Of a stretch of 64,000 bases of DNA, positions 17,448 through 27,617 are shown piece after piece. The stretch is from Mediterraneibacter glycyrrhizinilyticus. GTDB lineage: Bacteria; Bacillota; Clostridia; Lachnospirales; Lachnospiraceae. How positions within the stretch are numbered: the stretch's first letter is position 1; each line of letters starts with the position of its first letter. Made by a program: the position numbers and the translations under genes. The notes under the pieces were generated by a model. The model did no database searches and was not told the origin of the DNA. It saw only the letters and a list, made by a program, of their open reading frames with translations. The DNA lies in contig NZ_JADMSO010000007.1 in NCBI RefSeq assembly GCF_015560805.1, positions 1-64,000 of the forward strand. The letters run 5' to 3'.

Positions 17448-18953
17448 TTATTCTCCTGCATGAGAAATACCGAGTATTTCCAGTTCTTTTTCGGTTAGTC
17501 CGATGCCTCGAAGCATTAGACGGTTTCCACGCAAAGCTTCAATCGAATTGATTCCCATGCCGCCCATCAGTTCTTTGATTTCATGCTTCCATGCGGTCAT
17601 GAGATTGATTAAATGCTGACTGCCGACTTTCGGATCTAGTCTTTTTACAAGCTCCGGTTGCTGGGTGGCGATACCCCAATTGCATTTTCCGGACTGACAA
17701 GTGCTGCAGAGATGACATCCGAGAGCAAGAAGAGCGGCTGTAGCGACATAGCAAGCGTCGGCACCTAAGGCGATTGCTTTTATAACATCGGCGGAATTGC
17801 GGATACTACCTCCGACAACCAGAGAAACATGATTACGGATTCCCTCATCGCGAAGTCGTTGATCTACAGCGGCAAGTGCCAGTTCAATCGGAATTCCGAC
17901 ATTATCGCGGATTCGGGTAGGAGCCGCGCCGGTACCGCCGCGGAAACCGTCAATGGCGATAATGTCTGCACCACTTCGGGCGATACCGCTTGCGATTGCG
18001 GCAATATTGTGTACTGCAGCGACTTTGACAATGACCGGTTTTTGATATTGAGTCGCTTCTTTTAAAGAAAAAACAAGTTGACGCAGATCTTCAATCGAAT
18101 AAATGTCATGATGAGGAGCAGGGGAAATGGCATCAGAACCTTCCGGGATCATTCTTGTTCGGGATACGTCGCCTACGATTTTAGTTCCGGGAAGATGACC
18201 GCCGATACCGGGCTTTGCACCCTGCCCCATTTTGATTTCAATTGCGGCTCCAGCCTCCAGATATTCTTCGTGAACACCAAAGCGACCGGAAGCAACTTGC
18301 ACGATCGTATTTTCTCCATAACAGTAAAAATCTTCATGGAGACCACCTTCTCCGGTATTATATAAAATTCCAAGATCTGAAGCGGCTAATGCAAGAGCTT
18401 CATGAGCATTATAGCTGATGGAACCATAACTCATTGCTGAAAACATAACCGGCATGGATAGTTCCAACTGTGGCGGCAAGTTTGTATCTAAGAGCCCATT
18501 TTCTAAGCGAGCGGTTTTTTCCGGTTTTTTACCAAGAAATACTTTTGTCTCCATCGGTTCCCTCAAAGGGTCGATCGGCGGGTTGGTGACTTGGGAAGCG
18601 TTGAGCAGTAAGTGATCCCAGTAAACAGGGAGTTGTTTCGGAGTCCCCATAGAAGAAAGAAGAACTCCGCCGCTTTCCGATTGTTTATAAATCTCTTTGA
18701 TCATTTGATTTGACCAATTGATATTTTCACGGTATGTACAGTCATTTTTTACAATTTTCAATGCATTAGTCGGACAGAAAGCAACGCAGCGATGGCAGTT
18801 CACGCAAAGCCGTTCGTCATGTGTCATACATTTGTGTTCTTTATCATAAATATGTACATGATTTGCACATTGTCGTTCGCAGATCCGGCAGGAGATGCAT
18901 CGCTGCTCGTTTCTTACGACTTCAAATTCGGGATATAATAATGTGGCGTTCAT
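17448..18953 (-). CDS. gltB: Glutamate synthase FMN-domain protein with N-terminal ferredoxin domain
   Basis: A 501-residue protein with two parts. Residues 15-75 hold two [4Fe-4S] ferredoxin motifs (CISCRICERQC and CVNCHRCVAFCP). The remainder is the FMN-binding TIM barrel of glutamate synthase, with GLHEDFYCYGEN, the loop GQGAKPGIGGHLPG and the 3Fe-4S cysteines in CHLCSTCQSGKCNWG. It performs the reductive amination half-reaction with electrons arriving through the clusters. Its ATG overlaps the stop of the GATase gene (TAATG), showing tight translational coupling. No GltD-type flavoprotein is nearby, so the electron donor is probably ferredoxin or a distant reductase. This resembles the archaeal-type split enzyme. 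Confidence 0.92.
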   Translation of the reverse strand: MNATLLYPEFEVVRNEQRCISCRICERQCANHVHIYDKEHKCMTHDERLCVNCHRCVAFCPTNALKIVKNDCTYRENINWSNQMIKEIYKQSESGGVLLSSMGTPKQLPVYWDHLLLNASQVTNPPIDPLREPMETKVFLGKKPEKTARLENGLLDTNLPPQLELSMPVMFSAMSYGSISYNAHEALALAASDLGILYNTGEGGLHEDFYCYGENTIVQVASGRFGVHEEYLEAGAAIEIKMGQGAKPGIGGHLPGTKIVGDVSRTRMIPEGSDAISPAPHHDIYSIEDLRQLVFSLKEATQYQKPVIVKVAAVHNIAAIASGIARSGADIIAIDGFRGGTGAAPTRIRDNVGIPIELALAAVDQRLRDEGIRNHVSLVVGGSIRNSADVIKAIALGADACYVATAALLALGCHLCSTCQSGKCNWGIATQQPELVKRLDPKVGSQHLINLMTAWKHEIKELMGGMGINSIEALRGNRLMLRGIGLTEKELEILGISHAGE

Positions 18954-20047
18954 TAAAATGCACCTTCCTTTACTTTGATGATTACAGGTTCACCGCCTGC
19001 CGGATACCAGATATTTTCAGCATTCGGTTCCATCGTCCGGATCGCTGCTTCTTCACTGGAAATGAAAACTTTGTCATCTTTTTCCCCAACAACCATGGAA
19101 CGCAGTTTCAGCCGGTCGTTAAGCGCCATCAGTCCGCCGTTAAATCCAAAGACGATTGAGAATGGACCGGTTACGAGCAGACTTGGAAACATCGTCCGTA
19201 GGAAAATGTGTTTTTTCTTGTCTTCTAAATCTGATTTTGCAGAAATGGTACTCCAGAAAGGAGCTGCAATGACGCTGGCAGCTTCCTCTAAGGTAAGTTC
19301 CTGAACACGAAGCAGGTAGTCCATAATATAAGTAATTACTTCCGTATCGGTCTGGAGCGTACATTTATAACCGAACATCTCGACAAAACGGCGGTTTGCA
19401 TCATAAGAAGAAATTTCTCCGTTATGTACGATGGAATAATCAAGTAGAGTAAACGGATGCGCACCGCCCCACCAGCCCGGCGTGTTGGTTGGATATCGTC
19501 CATGGGCGGTCCATGAATAACCTTTATAGTCTTCAAGTCTGTAAAAAAGACCGACATCTTCCGGATAACCGACCGCTTTGAATGTTCCCATATTTTTTCC
19601 GCTGGAAAATACATAAGCTCCGGGCATTTCATCATTGATCCGGATAACACATTTTGCAACAAATTCTTTTTCCTCTAATTGAAGAGAAGACATGACAGAG
19701 CGAAGGGGAGCAACAAAATATCTCCAGATAATCGGTTCGTTTTTGATTGCCGGAATTTTATGGGTTGGAATAATTTCAGATTGAACAATCTCAAATCGTT
19801 CTTTTAAAAATGCTTCACATGTTTTTCGGGTGTCGCGAGAGTTAAAAAACATATGTAATGCATAAAAATCTTTATAATCAGGATAAATTCCATATCCGGC
19901 AAAACCTCCGCCCAGTCCGTTGGAACGGTCGTGCATCGGTTTCATGGAATTTGTGATAATATCTCCGGATATTTTTTTCCCTTCTCTGGAAATAACTGCA
20001 GAAATTGCACATCCGGAAGGAATGCGTACTTGACCTTCCATTTTCAT
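18953..20047 (-). CDS. Glutamate synthase glutaminase-domain protein (class II GATase)
   Basis: A 364-residue N-terminal-nucleophile amidotransferase domain that releases ammonia from glutamine for the FMN partner. The likely catalytic cysteine is C13 in RIPSGCAISAV, implying that a 12-residue propeptide is removed. Other signatures are AHGRYPTNTPGWWGGAHPF (ligand loop) and VHNGEISSYDANRRF. The open frame reaches 20092, but that start lies inside the leader terminator hairpin. The ATG at 20047 follows AAAGGTAGG and gives the expected MKMEGQ start. First gene of the five-gene minus-strand nitrogen operon. Confidence 0.88.
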   Translation of the reverse strand: MKMEGQVRIPSGCAISAVISREGKKISGDIITNSMKPMHDRSNGLGGGFAGYGIYPDYKDFYALHMFFNSRDTRKTCEAFLKERFEIVQSEIIPTHKIPAIKNEPIIWRYFVAPLRSVMSSLQLEEKEFVAKCVIRINDEMPGAYVFSSGKNMGTFKAVGYPEDVGLFYRLEDYKGYSWTAHGRYPTNTPGWWGGAHPFTLLDYSIVHNGEISSYDANRRFVEMFGYKCTLQTDTEVITYIMDYLLRVQELTLEEAASVIAAPFWSTISAKSDLEDKKKHIFLRTMFPSLLVTGPFSIVFGFNGGLMALNDRLKLRSMVVGEKDDKVFISSEEAAIRTMEPNAENIWYPAGGEPVIIKVKEGAF

Positions 20048-20071
20048 ATGATCGCTACCTACCTTTCTGAT

Positions 20072-20131
20072 AATAAAAAGAAAGGCACTCATTTTTAGGG
20101 CAGAAAATCTGCATTAAAAATGAACGCCTTT
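20072..20131 (-). terminator. Leader attenuator of the glutamate synthase operon
   Basis: On the minus strand, AAAGGCGTTCATTTTTA (20131-20115) pairs with TAAAAATGAGTGCCTTT (20097-20081), with an inner GCAGA/TCTGC stem, then CTTTTTATT. It lies about 10-60 bases after the predicted transcription start and before the first gene, so it would stop transcription unless prevented. The ANTAR protein encoded at the end of this operon is the obvious candidate antiterminator. Confidence 0.7.
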
Positions 20132-20146
20132 GCTCACTCGCATTTA

Positions 20147-20175
20147 TTTATACAGCGAAAAATGTCGTTTGTCAA
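20147..20175 (-). promoter_or_regulatory. Sigma-70-type promoter of the glutamate synthase-glnA-ANTAR operon
   Basis: Minus strand TTGACA (20175-20170), 17-bp spacer, TATAAA (20152-20147). Start of transcription is predicted near 20140, giving a leader of about 90 bases that contains the attenuator hairpin. Confidence 0.75.
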
Positions 20176-20220
20176 TGATCGTATGAAATTGTATTAAAAA
20201 TAAAACAATGCAAAAAAAGA

Positions 20221-20249
20221 TTGACAATCCCTTTTTGCAAGTGTAATAT
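20221..20249 (+). promoter_or_regulatory. Sigma-70-type promoter of glnN
   Basis: TTGACA at 20221-20226, a 17-bp spacer and TATTAT-like TAATAT at 20244-20249. Predicted start near 20256, leaving a 155-base leader with two terminator-like hairpins before the glnN start. It is back-to-back with the minus-strand promoter 45 bases away. Confidence 0.75.
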
Positions 20250-20255
20250 TCAGCG

Positions 20256-20396
20256 AGTAAAGGCAAGGGCGTCTTTGAGATAGGATCTCAGAGGCGCTTT
20301 TTCTTTTAAAATAAAATACAATTTGATTAAAAGGCAAGGGCGTCTTTTCGGTACGAGAGTGTTATTAGGAAAGGAGTTCTTGCCTTTTTCAGATTG
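20256..20396 (+). promoter_or_regulatory. glnN leader with tandem attenuator hairpins
   Basis: Hairpin 1: GCGTCTTTGAGAT (20269-20281) pairs with ATCTCAGAGGCGC (20285-20297, two G-U pairs), followed by TTTTTCTTTT: an intrinsic terminator only 14 bases into the transcript. Hairpin 2: AAAAGGCAAG near 20330-20339 pairs with CTTGCCTTTT near 20382-20391, followed by T residues, with an inner TCTTTTCGGTACGAGAG stem. The 17-base sequence AAGGCAAGGGCGTCTTT occurs in both (20260 and 20331), so the two hairpins can compete for partners. This is what an ANTAR-type antitermination leader should look like. The exact ANTAR hexaloop consensus was not verified. Confidence 0.65.
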
Positions 20397-20410
20397 AAAG
20401 GAGTGACACG

Positions 20411-22507
20411 ATGAAAAATGTATCAGAATTTTTTGGATGTAAGGTTTTTGACGATCGGGTAATGAAGGCGAATTTGTCAGCCAAGATTTATCAATCATTG
20501 AGAAAAACGATCGATGAGGGGGCAAAACTGGATATCAGTGTGGCCAATGCAGTTGCATCGGCGATGAAAGACTGGGCGGTTGCCAATGGAGCTACTCATT
20601 ATACCCATTGGTTTCAGCCACTTACCGGGGTGACCGCTGAAAAACATGATAGTTTTATTTCTCCTTCACCGGATGGCGGAGTGATCATGGAGTTTTCAGG
20701 AAAAGAGTTGATCAAGGGAGAACCGGATGCTTCATCTTTTCCGTCAGGCGGACTTCGTGCAACATTTGAGGCGAGAGGATATACCGCATGGGATCCGACG
20801 TCGTATGCGTTTATTAAAGGAAAAACATTGTGCATTCCGACTGCATTCTGTTCCTACGGCGGCGAAGCGCTGGATAAAAAGACACCGCTTCTTCGGTCAA
20901 TGGAAGCACTGAATAAACAGGCGCTTCGTATTCTTCGCCTTTTCGGAAATGAGGATGCAAAATGTGTCCGCACATCGGTTGGTCCGGAGCAAGAGTACTT
21001 TCTTATTACACAAGAAATGTATGAAAAGAGAAAAGACCTTCAATTTACCGGTCGTACGCTTTTCGGGGCAAAACCTCCAAAAGGGCAGGAAATGGACGAT
21101 CATTATTTCGGAGTCATCAAACCGAGAGTTGCTGCTTATATGGAAGAATTAAATGAAGAACTATGGAAATTGGGGATTCTGGCGAAGACTGAGCATAATG
21201 AAGTAGCCCCGGCGCAGCATGAACTGGCTCCGATTTATACAACAACCAATATCGCGACAGATCATAACCAACTGACGATGGAAATCATGCAGAAAGTTGC
21301 CGCGAAAAATGGTCTTGTATGTCTTCTTCATGAGAAACCGTTTGCCGGAGTAAACGGAAGCGGAAAACATAACAACTGGTCACTGGCGACGGATAAAGGT
21401 GTGAACTTGCTTTCTCCCGGAGAAACTCCATATGAAAATGCACAGTTTTTATTGTTCTTATGTGCAGTCATTAAAGCGGTGGATGACTATCAAGATCTGC
21501 TCAGACTTTCTGTGGCAACCGCGGGGAATGATCATAGACTTGGAGCAAACGAAGCACCGCCGGCTGTTGTATCCATTTTCTTAGGCGATGAATTAAACGC
21601 GGTCTTAGAAGCAATCGAGACAGATACTCCATATGAAGGCATGGAAAAAACGCAGATGAAATTAGGAGTAAACGTACTTCCGAAATTTAATCGTGACACG
21701 ACAGATCGTAACCGGACTTCACCATTTGCTTTTACGGGAAATAAATTTGAATTTCGTATGCTTGGTTCTTCTAACAGCATTGCCTGTGCCAATATTATGC
21801 TGAATAGTGCAGTTGCGGAAAGTTTGAAAATCTATGCAGACCGGTTGGAAAAAGCAGAAGATTTTGAAGAGACTTTGCATGAAATGATCCGAAAGACGAT
21901 TAAAGATCATAAACATATCATTTTCAATGGAAATGGCTATGATGAAACATGGATCAAAGAAGCAACAGAAAAGCGAGGACTATTGAATTATCGTACGACG
22001 CCGGATTGCATGCCGCATCTTCTGGATAACAAAAACGTGAAAATGCTGACTTCACACAAAGTATTTTCGGAAGCAGAATTAAAATCAAGATGTGAGATCA
22101 TGTTGGATAATTACTGCAAGACAGTTCTGATCGAAGCAAATACAATGATCGATATGGCGAAGACGGAAATTGCTCCGGCAATCAGTGCTTATGTTTTGGA
22201 ACTGGCAAATACAGCATCTACAAAAAAAGCAGTAGATGAGTCGATTTCCTGTGGCTATGAAACAGAACTTCTGAAAAAATTATCCGGATTTGAAGAACAG
22301 ATTTCCATTTATGCGGAAGAATTGGAAGAAGCGGTGATGAATCTGCAGGATATTGAAGACATCGAGACAAAAGCTTATGGAATCCGTGATCGGGTATTGA
22401 ATAAAATGAGCGAGCTAAGGGTTGTCTGTGACGAAGCAGAAAAAGTGACTGCGAAAAAATATTGGCCATTTCCGACTTATGGGGAACTGCTTTTCGGGGT
22501 GAGATAA
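20411..22507 (+). CDS. glnN: Glutamine synthetase type III
   Basis: A 698-residue type III glutamine synthetase, the large dodecameric kind found in Bacteroides, cyanobacteria and Clostridia. The N-terminal domain includes [11 protein letters not shown] and [20 protein letters not shown]. The catalytic core has [37 protein letters not shown] and [21 protein letters not shown], and a helical C-terminal extension follows. It makes glutamine from glutamate, ammonia and ATP. The start has AAAGGAG 8 bases upstream. It heads the plus-strand nitrogen operon, its leader contains two attenuators, and the ammonium transporter follows. Confidence 0.95.
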   Translation: MKNVSEFFGCKVFDDRVMKANLSAKIYQSLRKTIDEGAKLDISVANAVASAMKDWAVANGATHYTHWFQPLTGVTAEKHDSFISPSPDGGVIMEFSGKELIKGEPDASSFPSGGLRATFEARGYTAWDPTSYAFIKGKTLCIPTAFCSYGGEALDKKTPLLRSMEALNKQALRILRLFGNEDAKCVRTSVGPEQEYFLITQEMYEKRKDLQFTGRTLFGAKPPKGQEMDDHYFGVIKPRVAAYMEELNEELWKLGILAKTEHNEVAPAQHELAPIYTTTNIATDHNQLTMEIMQKVAAKNGLVCLLHEKPFAGVNGSGKHNNWSLATDKGVNLLSPGETPYENAQFLLFLCAVIKAVDDYQDLLRLSVATAGNDHRLGANEAPPAVVSIFLGDELNAVLEAIETDTPYEGMEKTQMKLGVNVLPKFNRDTTDRNRTSPFAFTGNKFEFRMLGSSNSIACANIMLNSAVAESLKIYADRLEKAEDFEETLHEMIRKTIKDHKHIIFNGNGYDETWIKEATEKRGLLNYRTTPDCMPHLLDNKNVKMLTSHKVFSEAELKSRCEIMLDNYCKTVLIEANTMIDMAKTEIAPAISAYVLELANTASTKKAVDESISCGYETELLKKLSGFEEQISIYAEELEEAVMNLQDIEDIETKAYGIRDRVLNKMSELRVVCDEAEKVTAKKYWPFPTYGELLFGVR

Positions 22508-22545
22508 GGTGAAATTCAGAGAGTTTACAGAAAGAAGGAATGTAT

Positions 22546-24264
22546 ATGAGTTATAGTGCAGTGAATACAATCTGGGTACTAGTTGGAGCGGCATTGGTAT
22601 TTTTCATGCAGGCGGGATTTTCCATGTGTGAGGCAGGATTTACAAGAGCGAAAAATACCGGAAATATTCTGATGAAAAACTTGATGGACTTTTGTATTGG
22701 AACACCGGCATTTTGGCTTGTAGGATTCGGGCTGATGTTTGGAAGCGGTTCTGCGATCTTTGGAACATTTGACCCAATGATACGTGGTGATTATAGTCAT
22801 ATTTTACCGGCAGGAGTTCCACTTTGGGCATTTACAATCTTTCAAACCGTCTTTTGTGCAACGTCAGCGACAATCGTATCCGGCGCTATGGCGGAAAGAA
22901 CGAAATTCAGTGCATACTGTATTTATTCGGCAGCAATTTCACTCTTGATCTATCCGATTTCCGGACATTGGGTATGGGGCGGAGGCTGGATTTCCCAGTT
23001 GGGATTTCATGATTTTGCAGGCTCTACAGCGGTACATATGGTTGGCGGAATCTGCGCACTGATCGGAGCAAAGATCCTAGGACCTCGTATCGGAAAATAT
23101 GATAAAGATGGAAAACCACGCGCAATTCTCGGACATAACCTGACATTTGCGGCTCTTGGAGTCTTCATCCTCTGGTTCTGTTGGTTTGGGTTTAACGGAG
23201 CGTCAACAGTGGGAATGGATAGCGATGCTTTAGTAGAAACAGCAGGAAGAGTATTTTTTAATACAAACATGGCGGCGGCAGTTGCGTGCTGTACTACTTT
23301 GATCTTTACATGGATCCGATATAAAAAGCCAGATGTTTCTATGACTTACAATGCAGCGCTGGCCGGATTGGTCGGTATTACTGCCGGATGTGATGCGGTC
23401 GATGCAGTCGGAGCGGTTGTGATCGGTATAGTCTGTGGAGTTTTAGTAGTCCTTTCCGTAGAATTCTTTGATAAGGTTGCGAAAATCGATGATCCGGTTG
23501 GAGCAATTTCTGTACACTGTGTATGCGGAGCAGTCGGAACAATTCTTACCGGCTTGTTTGCGACCGGCGTGACAACGGAGGCAGGACTCTTCTATGGTGG
23601 TGGAATTCATTTTCTTACGGTTCAGATAATTGGAGTTGTTTCTGTTGCAGTTTATGTGGCGATCGTAATCACAATTGTATTTTTAGCAATCAAACATACG
23701 ATCGGTCTTCGCGCGGATGCAGAAGATGAGATTGCCGGATTGGATGTTTCAGAGCACGGTTTATTGACAGCCTATGCAGGATTTTCGATGGTTCCGGATA
23801 CGGCGACAGCAGACGAAGCCGATACAGTTCCGGTGATGGTGACAGGAGAAACACCGGTTGCGGAAGCGGTTCCGGTTAAGAAAGTTCCAAGTTTTGAAGA
23901 AGGAACACCGAAATTTACAAAAATTGAAATTGTATGTAAAGAATCCAGATTTGAAGTGCTCAAGAGCGCAATGATGAAACTTGGTATCACAGGTATGACG
24001 GTCTCCCATGTATTAGGATGTGGGGTTCAAAAAGGAAAACCGGAATATTATCGTGGAGTACAGGTGGAGGCAAATCTTCTTCCGAAAGTACAAATTGAAA
24101 TGGTAGTAAGCGCCGTACCGGTTCGGAAAGTAATTGAAACCGCAAAGAAAGTACTTTACACAGGGCATATCGGAGATGGAAAAATCTTTGTTTACGATGT
24201 AGAAAATGTTGTAAAAGTAAGGACGGGAGAAGAAGGTTTTGACGCGCTTCAAGATGTAGAATAA
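22546..24264 (+). CDS. amt: Ammonium transporter fused to a C-terminal P-II domain (Amt-GlnK)
   Basis: A 572-residue protein. Residues 1-410 form an Amt channel with about 11 membrane segments, including AGFSMCEAGFTRAKN, the phenylalanine/histidine-gate region SGHWVWGGGWI, and VHMVGGICALIGA. After a Pro/Val/Glu-rich linker (about 420-455) comes a complete P-II domain (about 458-572), with the T-loop GVQKGKPEYYRG and the signature GDGKIFVYDVE. In other bacteria GlnK is a separate protein that plugs Amt when nitrogen is plentiful; here sensor and channel are one chain. ATG 22546 was chosen over 22540 because only it is correctly spaced from GAAGGA. It sits between glnN and asnB. Confidence 0.94.
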   Translation: MSYSAVNTIWVLVGAALVFFMQAGFSMCEAGFTRAKNTGNILMKNLMDFCIGTPAFWLVGFGLMFGSGSAIFGTFDPMIRGDYSHILPAGVPLWAFTIFQTVFCATSATIVSGAMAERTKFSAYCIYSAAISLLIYPISGHWVWGGGWISQLGFHDFAGSTAVHMVGGICALIGAKILGPRIGKYDKDGKPRAILGHNLTFAALGVFILWFCWFGFNGASTVGMDSDALVETAGRVFFNTNMAAAVACCTTLIFTWIRYKKPDVSMTYNAALAGLVGITAGCDAVDAVGAVVIGIVCGVLVVLSVEFFDKVAKIDDPVGAISVHCVCGAVGTILTGLFATGVTTEAGLFYGGGIHFLTVQIIGVVSVAVYVAIVITIVFLAIKHTIGLRADAEDEIAGLDVSEHGLLTAYAGFSMVPDTATADEADTVPVMVTGETPVAEAVPVKKVPSFEEGTPKFTKIEIVCKESRFEVLKSAMMKLGITGMTVSHVLGCGVQKGKPEYYRGVQVEANLLPKVQIEMVVSAVPVRKVIETAKKVLYTGHIGDGKIFVYDVENVVKVRTGEEGFDALQDVE

Positions 24265-24286
24265 ATCGGAAAATTTTATATAAGAG

Positions 24287-24322
24287 CCGGCATTCAGAAA
24301 GATTTTTCTTTCCGAATGCCGG
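24287..24322 (+). terminator. Stem-loop between amt and asnB, terminator or attenuator
   Basis: CCGGCATTCAGAAAG (24287-24301) pairs with CTTTCCGAATGCCGG (24308-24322), 15 bp with one mismatch, followed by a weak T/A-rich tail. It may reduce read-through from amt into asnB or be another nitrogen-controlled attenuator. Confidence 0.55.
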
Positions 24323-24351
24323 ATTTATATAGAGCGAAGGAGGAACATGTT

Positions 24352-25932
24352 ATGTGTTCGATTATGGGATACTGCAGTCCAAGTGCAGTGTATGAGGTTT
24401 TTATGAGAGGATTTCAAAGAACAATCTCAAGGGGACCGGATGCGAGTAAAGTGGTTGATACCGGAGAAGGGTATCTTGGATTTCATAGACTGGCGATTAT
24501 GGGAATGACAACGTCCGGGATGCAGCCGTTTCAGTTGGATGACAGTTACGTTGTATGCAACGGAGAAATTTACGGCTTTGAAAAATGGAAAGAAGAGCTG
24601 AAGGAAAAATATGTATTTAAAAGTGAATCAGATTGTGAGGTTCTCTTACCTTTGTATCAGGAGTACGGTGTAGAAATGTTTGCTATGCTGGATGCAGAAT
24701 TTGCCTGCATTATTTATGATGGAAAGACAAGAGAATTTATTGCTGCAAGAGATCCGATTGGAATCCGTCCTCTATTTTACGGATATGATAAAGACCATGC
24801 GATCATTTTTGCAAGCGAAGCGAAAAACCTGGTAGGTTTGACAGATAAGATCATGCCATTCCCACCGGGATATTATTATAAAAACGGAACATTTATTTGT
24901 TATTGCGACATTGCAAAAACAGAAAATGTTTGTCAGGATGATTTAGAAACTGTATGCGGGAAGATTCATGATAAATTGACAGCAGGAGTAGAAAAACGTC
25001 TTGTAGCGGATGCAAAGATCGGTTTTTTACTTTCCGGAGGTCTGGATTCTTCTCTTGTGTGTGCAATTGCGGCTAAGAAAAGCAGTCGACCGATCAGGAC
25101 ATTTGCGATCGGAATGAGTGAAGATGCGATCGATCTAAAATATGCAAAACAGGTTGCAGATTATATAGGAAGCGACCATACAGAGATCTATATGACTCCG
25201 GATGATGTGATCGGATCTTTGGATACGGTTATTCATTTGCTTGGAACTTATGATATCACGACGATTCGTGCATCTATTGGAATGTATTTCGTATGCAAAG
25301 CAATCCACGAACAGACCGACATCCGGGTCTTGCTGACCGGTGAAATCTCCGATGAGTTGTTTGGGTATAAGTATACAGATTTTGCGCCGGATGCGGAGGC
25401 ATTTCAAAAAGAATCTCAGAAGAGAGTCCGGGAGCTTTATATGTATGATGTCCTTCGGGCAGACCGCTGTATCTCTGTAAATTCATTGGAAGCCCGTGTC
25501 CCATTTGGAGATCTGGATTTTGTAAAATATGTGATGGCAGTGGATCCGAAACTGAAGATCAATACATATGGAAAAGGAAAATATTTACTTCGTCACGCAT
25601 TTGAAAAAGAGGATTATCTACCAAAAGAAATTCTTTGGAGAGAAAAAGCGGCATTTTCGGATGCAGTAGGTCATTCAATGGTTGATTATTTGAAAGAGTA
25701 TGCAGAAAAAATATATACAGATGAGGAGTTTGAACATTTGCGGAAAACGTATACCTTTGCACGTCCATTTACGAAAGAATCTTTGCTGTATAGAAGTATT
25801 TTTGAAAAATATTATCCGGGACAGGCTGAGATGGTTGTTGATTTTTGGATGCCAAACAAAGAATGGAGCGGATGTAATGTGAAAGATCCGTCTGCCCGGG
25901 TACTTTCCAATTATGGAGATAGCGGAAAATGA
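24352..25932 (+). CDS. asnB: Asparagine synthase (glutamine-hydrolysing)
   Basis: A 526-residue enzyme converting aspartate to asparagine with glutamine and ATP. The N-terminal class II glutaminase domain begins MCSIMGY, so after Met removal Cys becomes the nucleophile; VVCNGEIYGFEKWK and SESDCEVLLPLY follow. The C-terminal synthetase domain has the pyrophosphate loop LSGGLDSSLVCAIA and LTGEISDELFGY. The open frame extends to 24316, but only the ATG at 24352 gives the required Cys2 and has AAGGAGGAAC upstream. It resembles the short AsnB class rather than the longer Bacillus AsnO type. Part of the glutamine-using gene run. Confidence 0.94.
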   Translation: MCSIMGYCSPSAVYEVFMRGFQRTISRGPDASKVVDTGEGYLGFHRLAIMGMTTSGMQPFQLDDSYVVCNGEIYGFEKWKEELKEKYVFKSESDCEVLLPLYQEYGVEMFAMLDAEFACIIYDGKTREFIAARDPIGIRPLFYGYDKDHAIIFASEAKNLVGLTDKIMPFPPGYYYKNGTFICYCDIAKTENVCQDDLETVCGKIHDKLTAGVEKRLVADAKIGFLLSGGLDSSLVCAIAAKKSSRPIRTFAIGMSEDAIDLKYAKQVADYIGSDHTEIYMTPDDVIGSLDTVIHLLGTYDITTIRASIGMYFVCKAIHEQTDIRVLLTGEISDELFGYKYTDFAPDAEAFQKESQKRVRELYMYDVLRADRCISVNSLEARVPFGDLDFVKYVMAVDPKLKINTYGKGKYLLRHAFEKEDYLPKEILWREKAAFSDAVGHSMVDYLKEYAEKIYTDEEFEHLRKTYTFARPFTKESLLYRSIFEKYYPGQAEMVVDFWMPNKEWSGCNVKDPSARVLSNYGDSGK

Positions 25933-25946
25933 GTAGGAAGTGATAA

Positions 25947-27563
<1,617 letters not shown>

Positions 27564-27617
27564 TAAAACCGGATGAGGAAAATTGGAAAAATATAGAGCA
27601 CAGGAGGAAGAAAGGCG

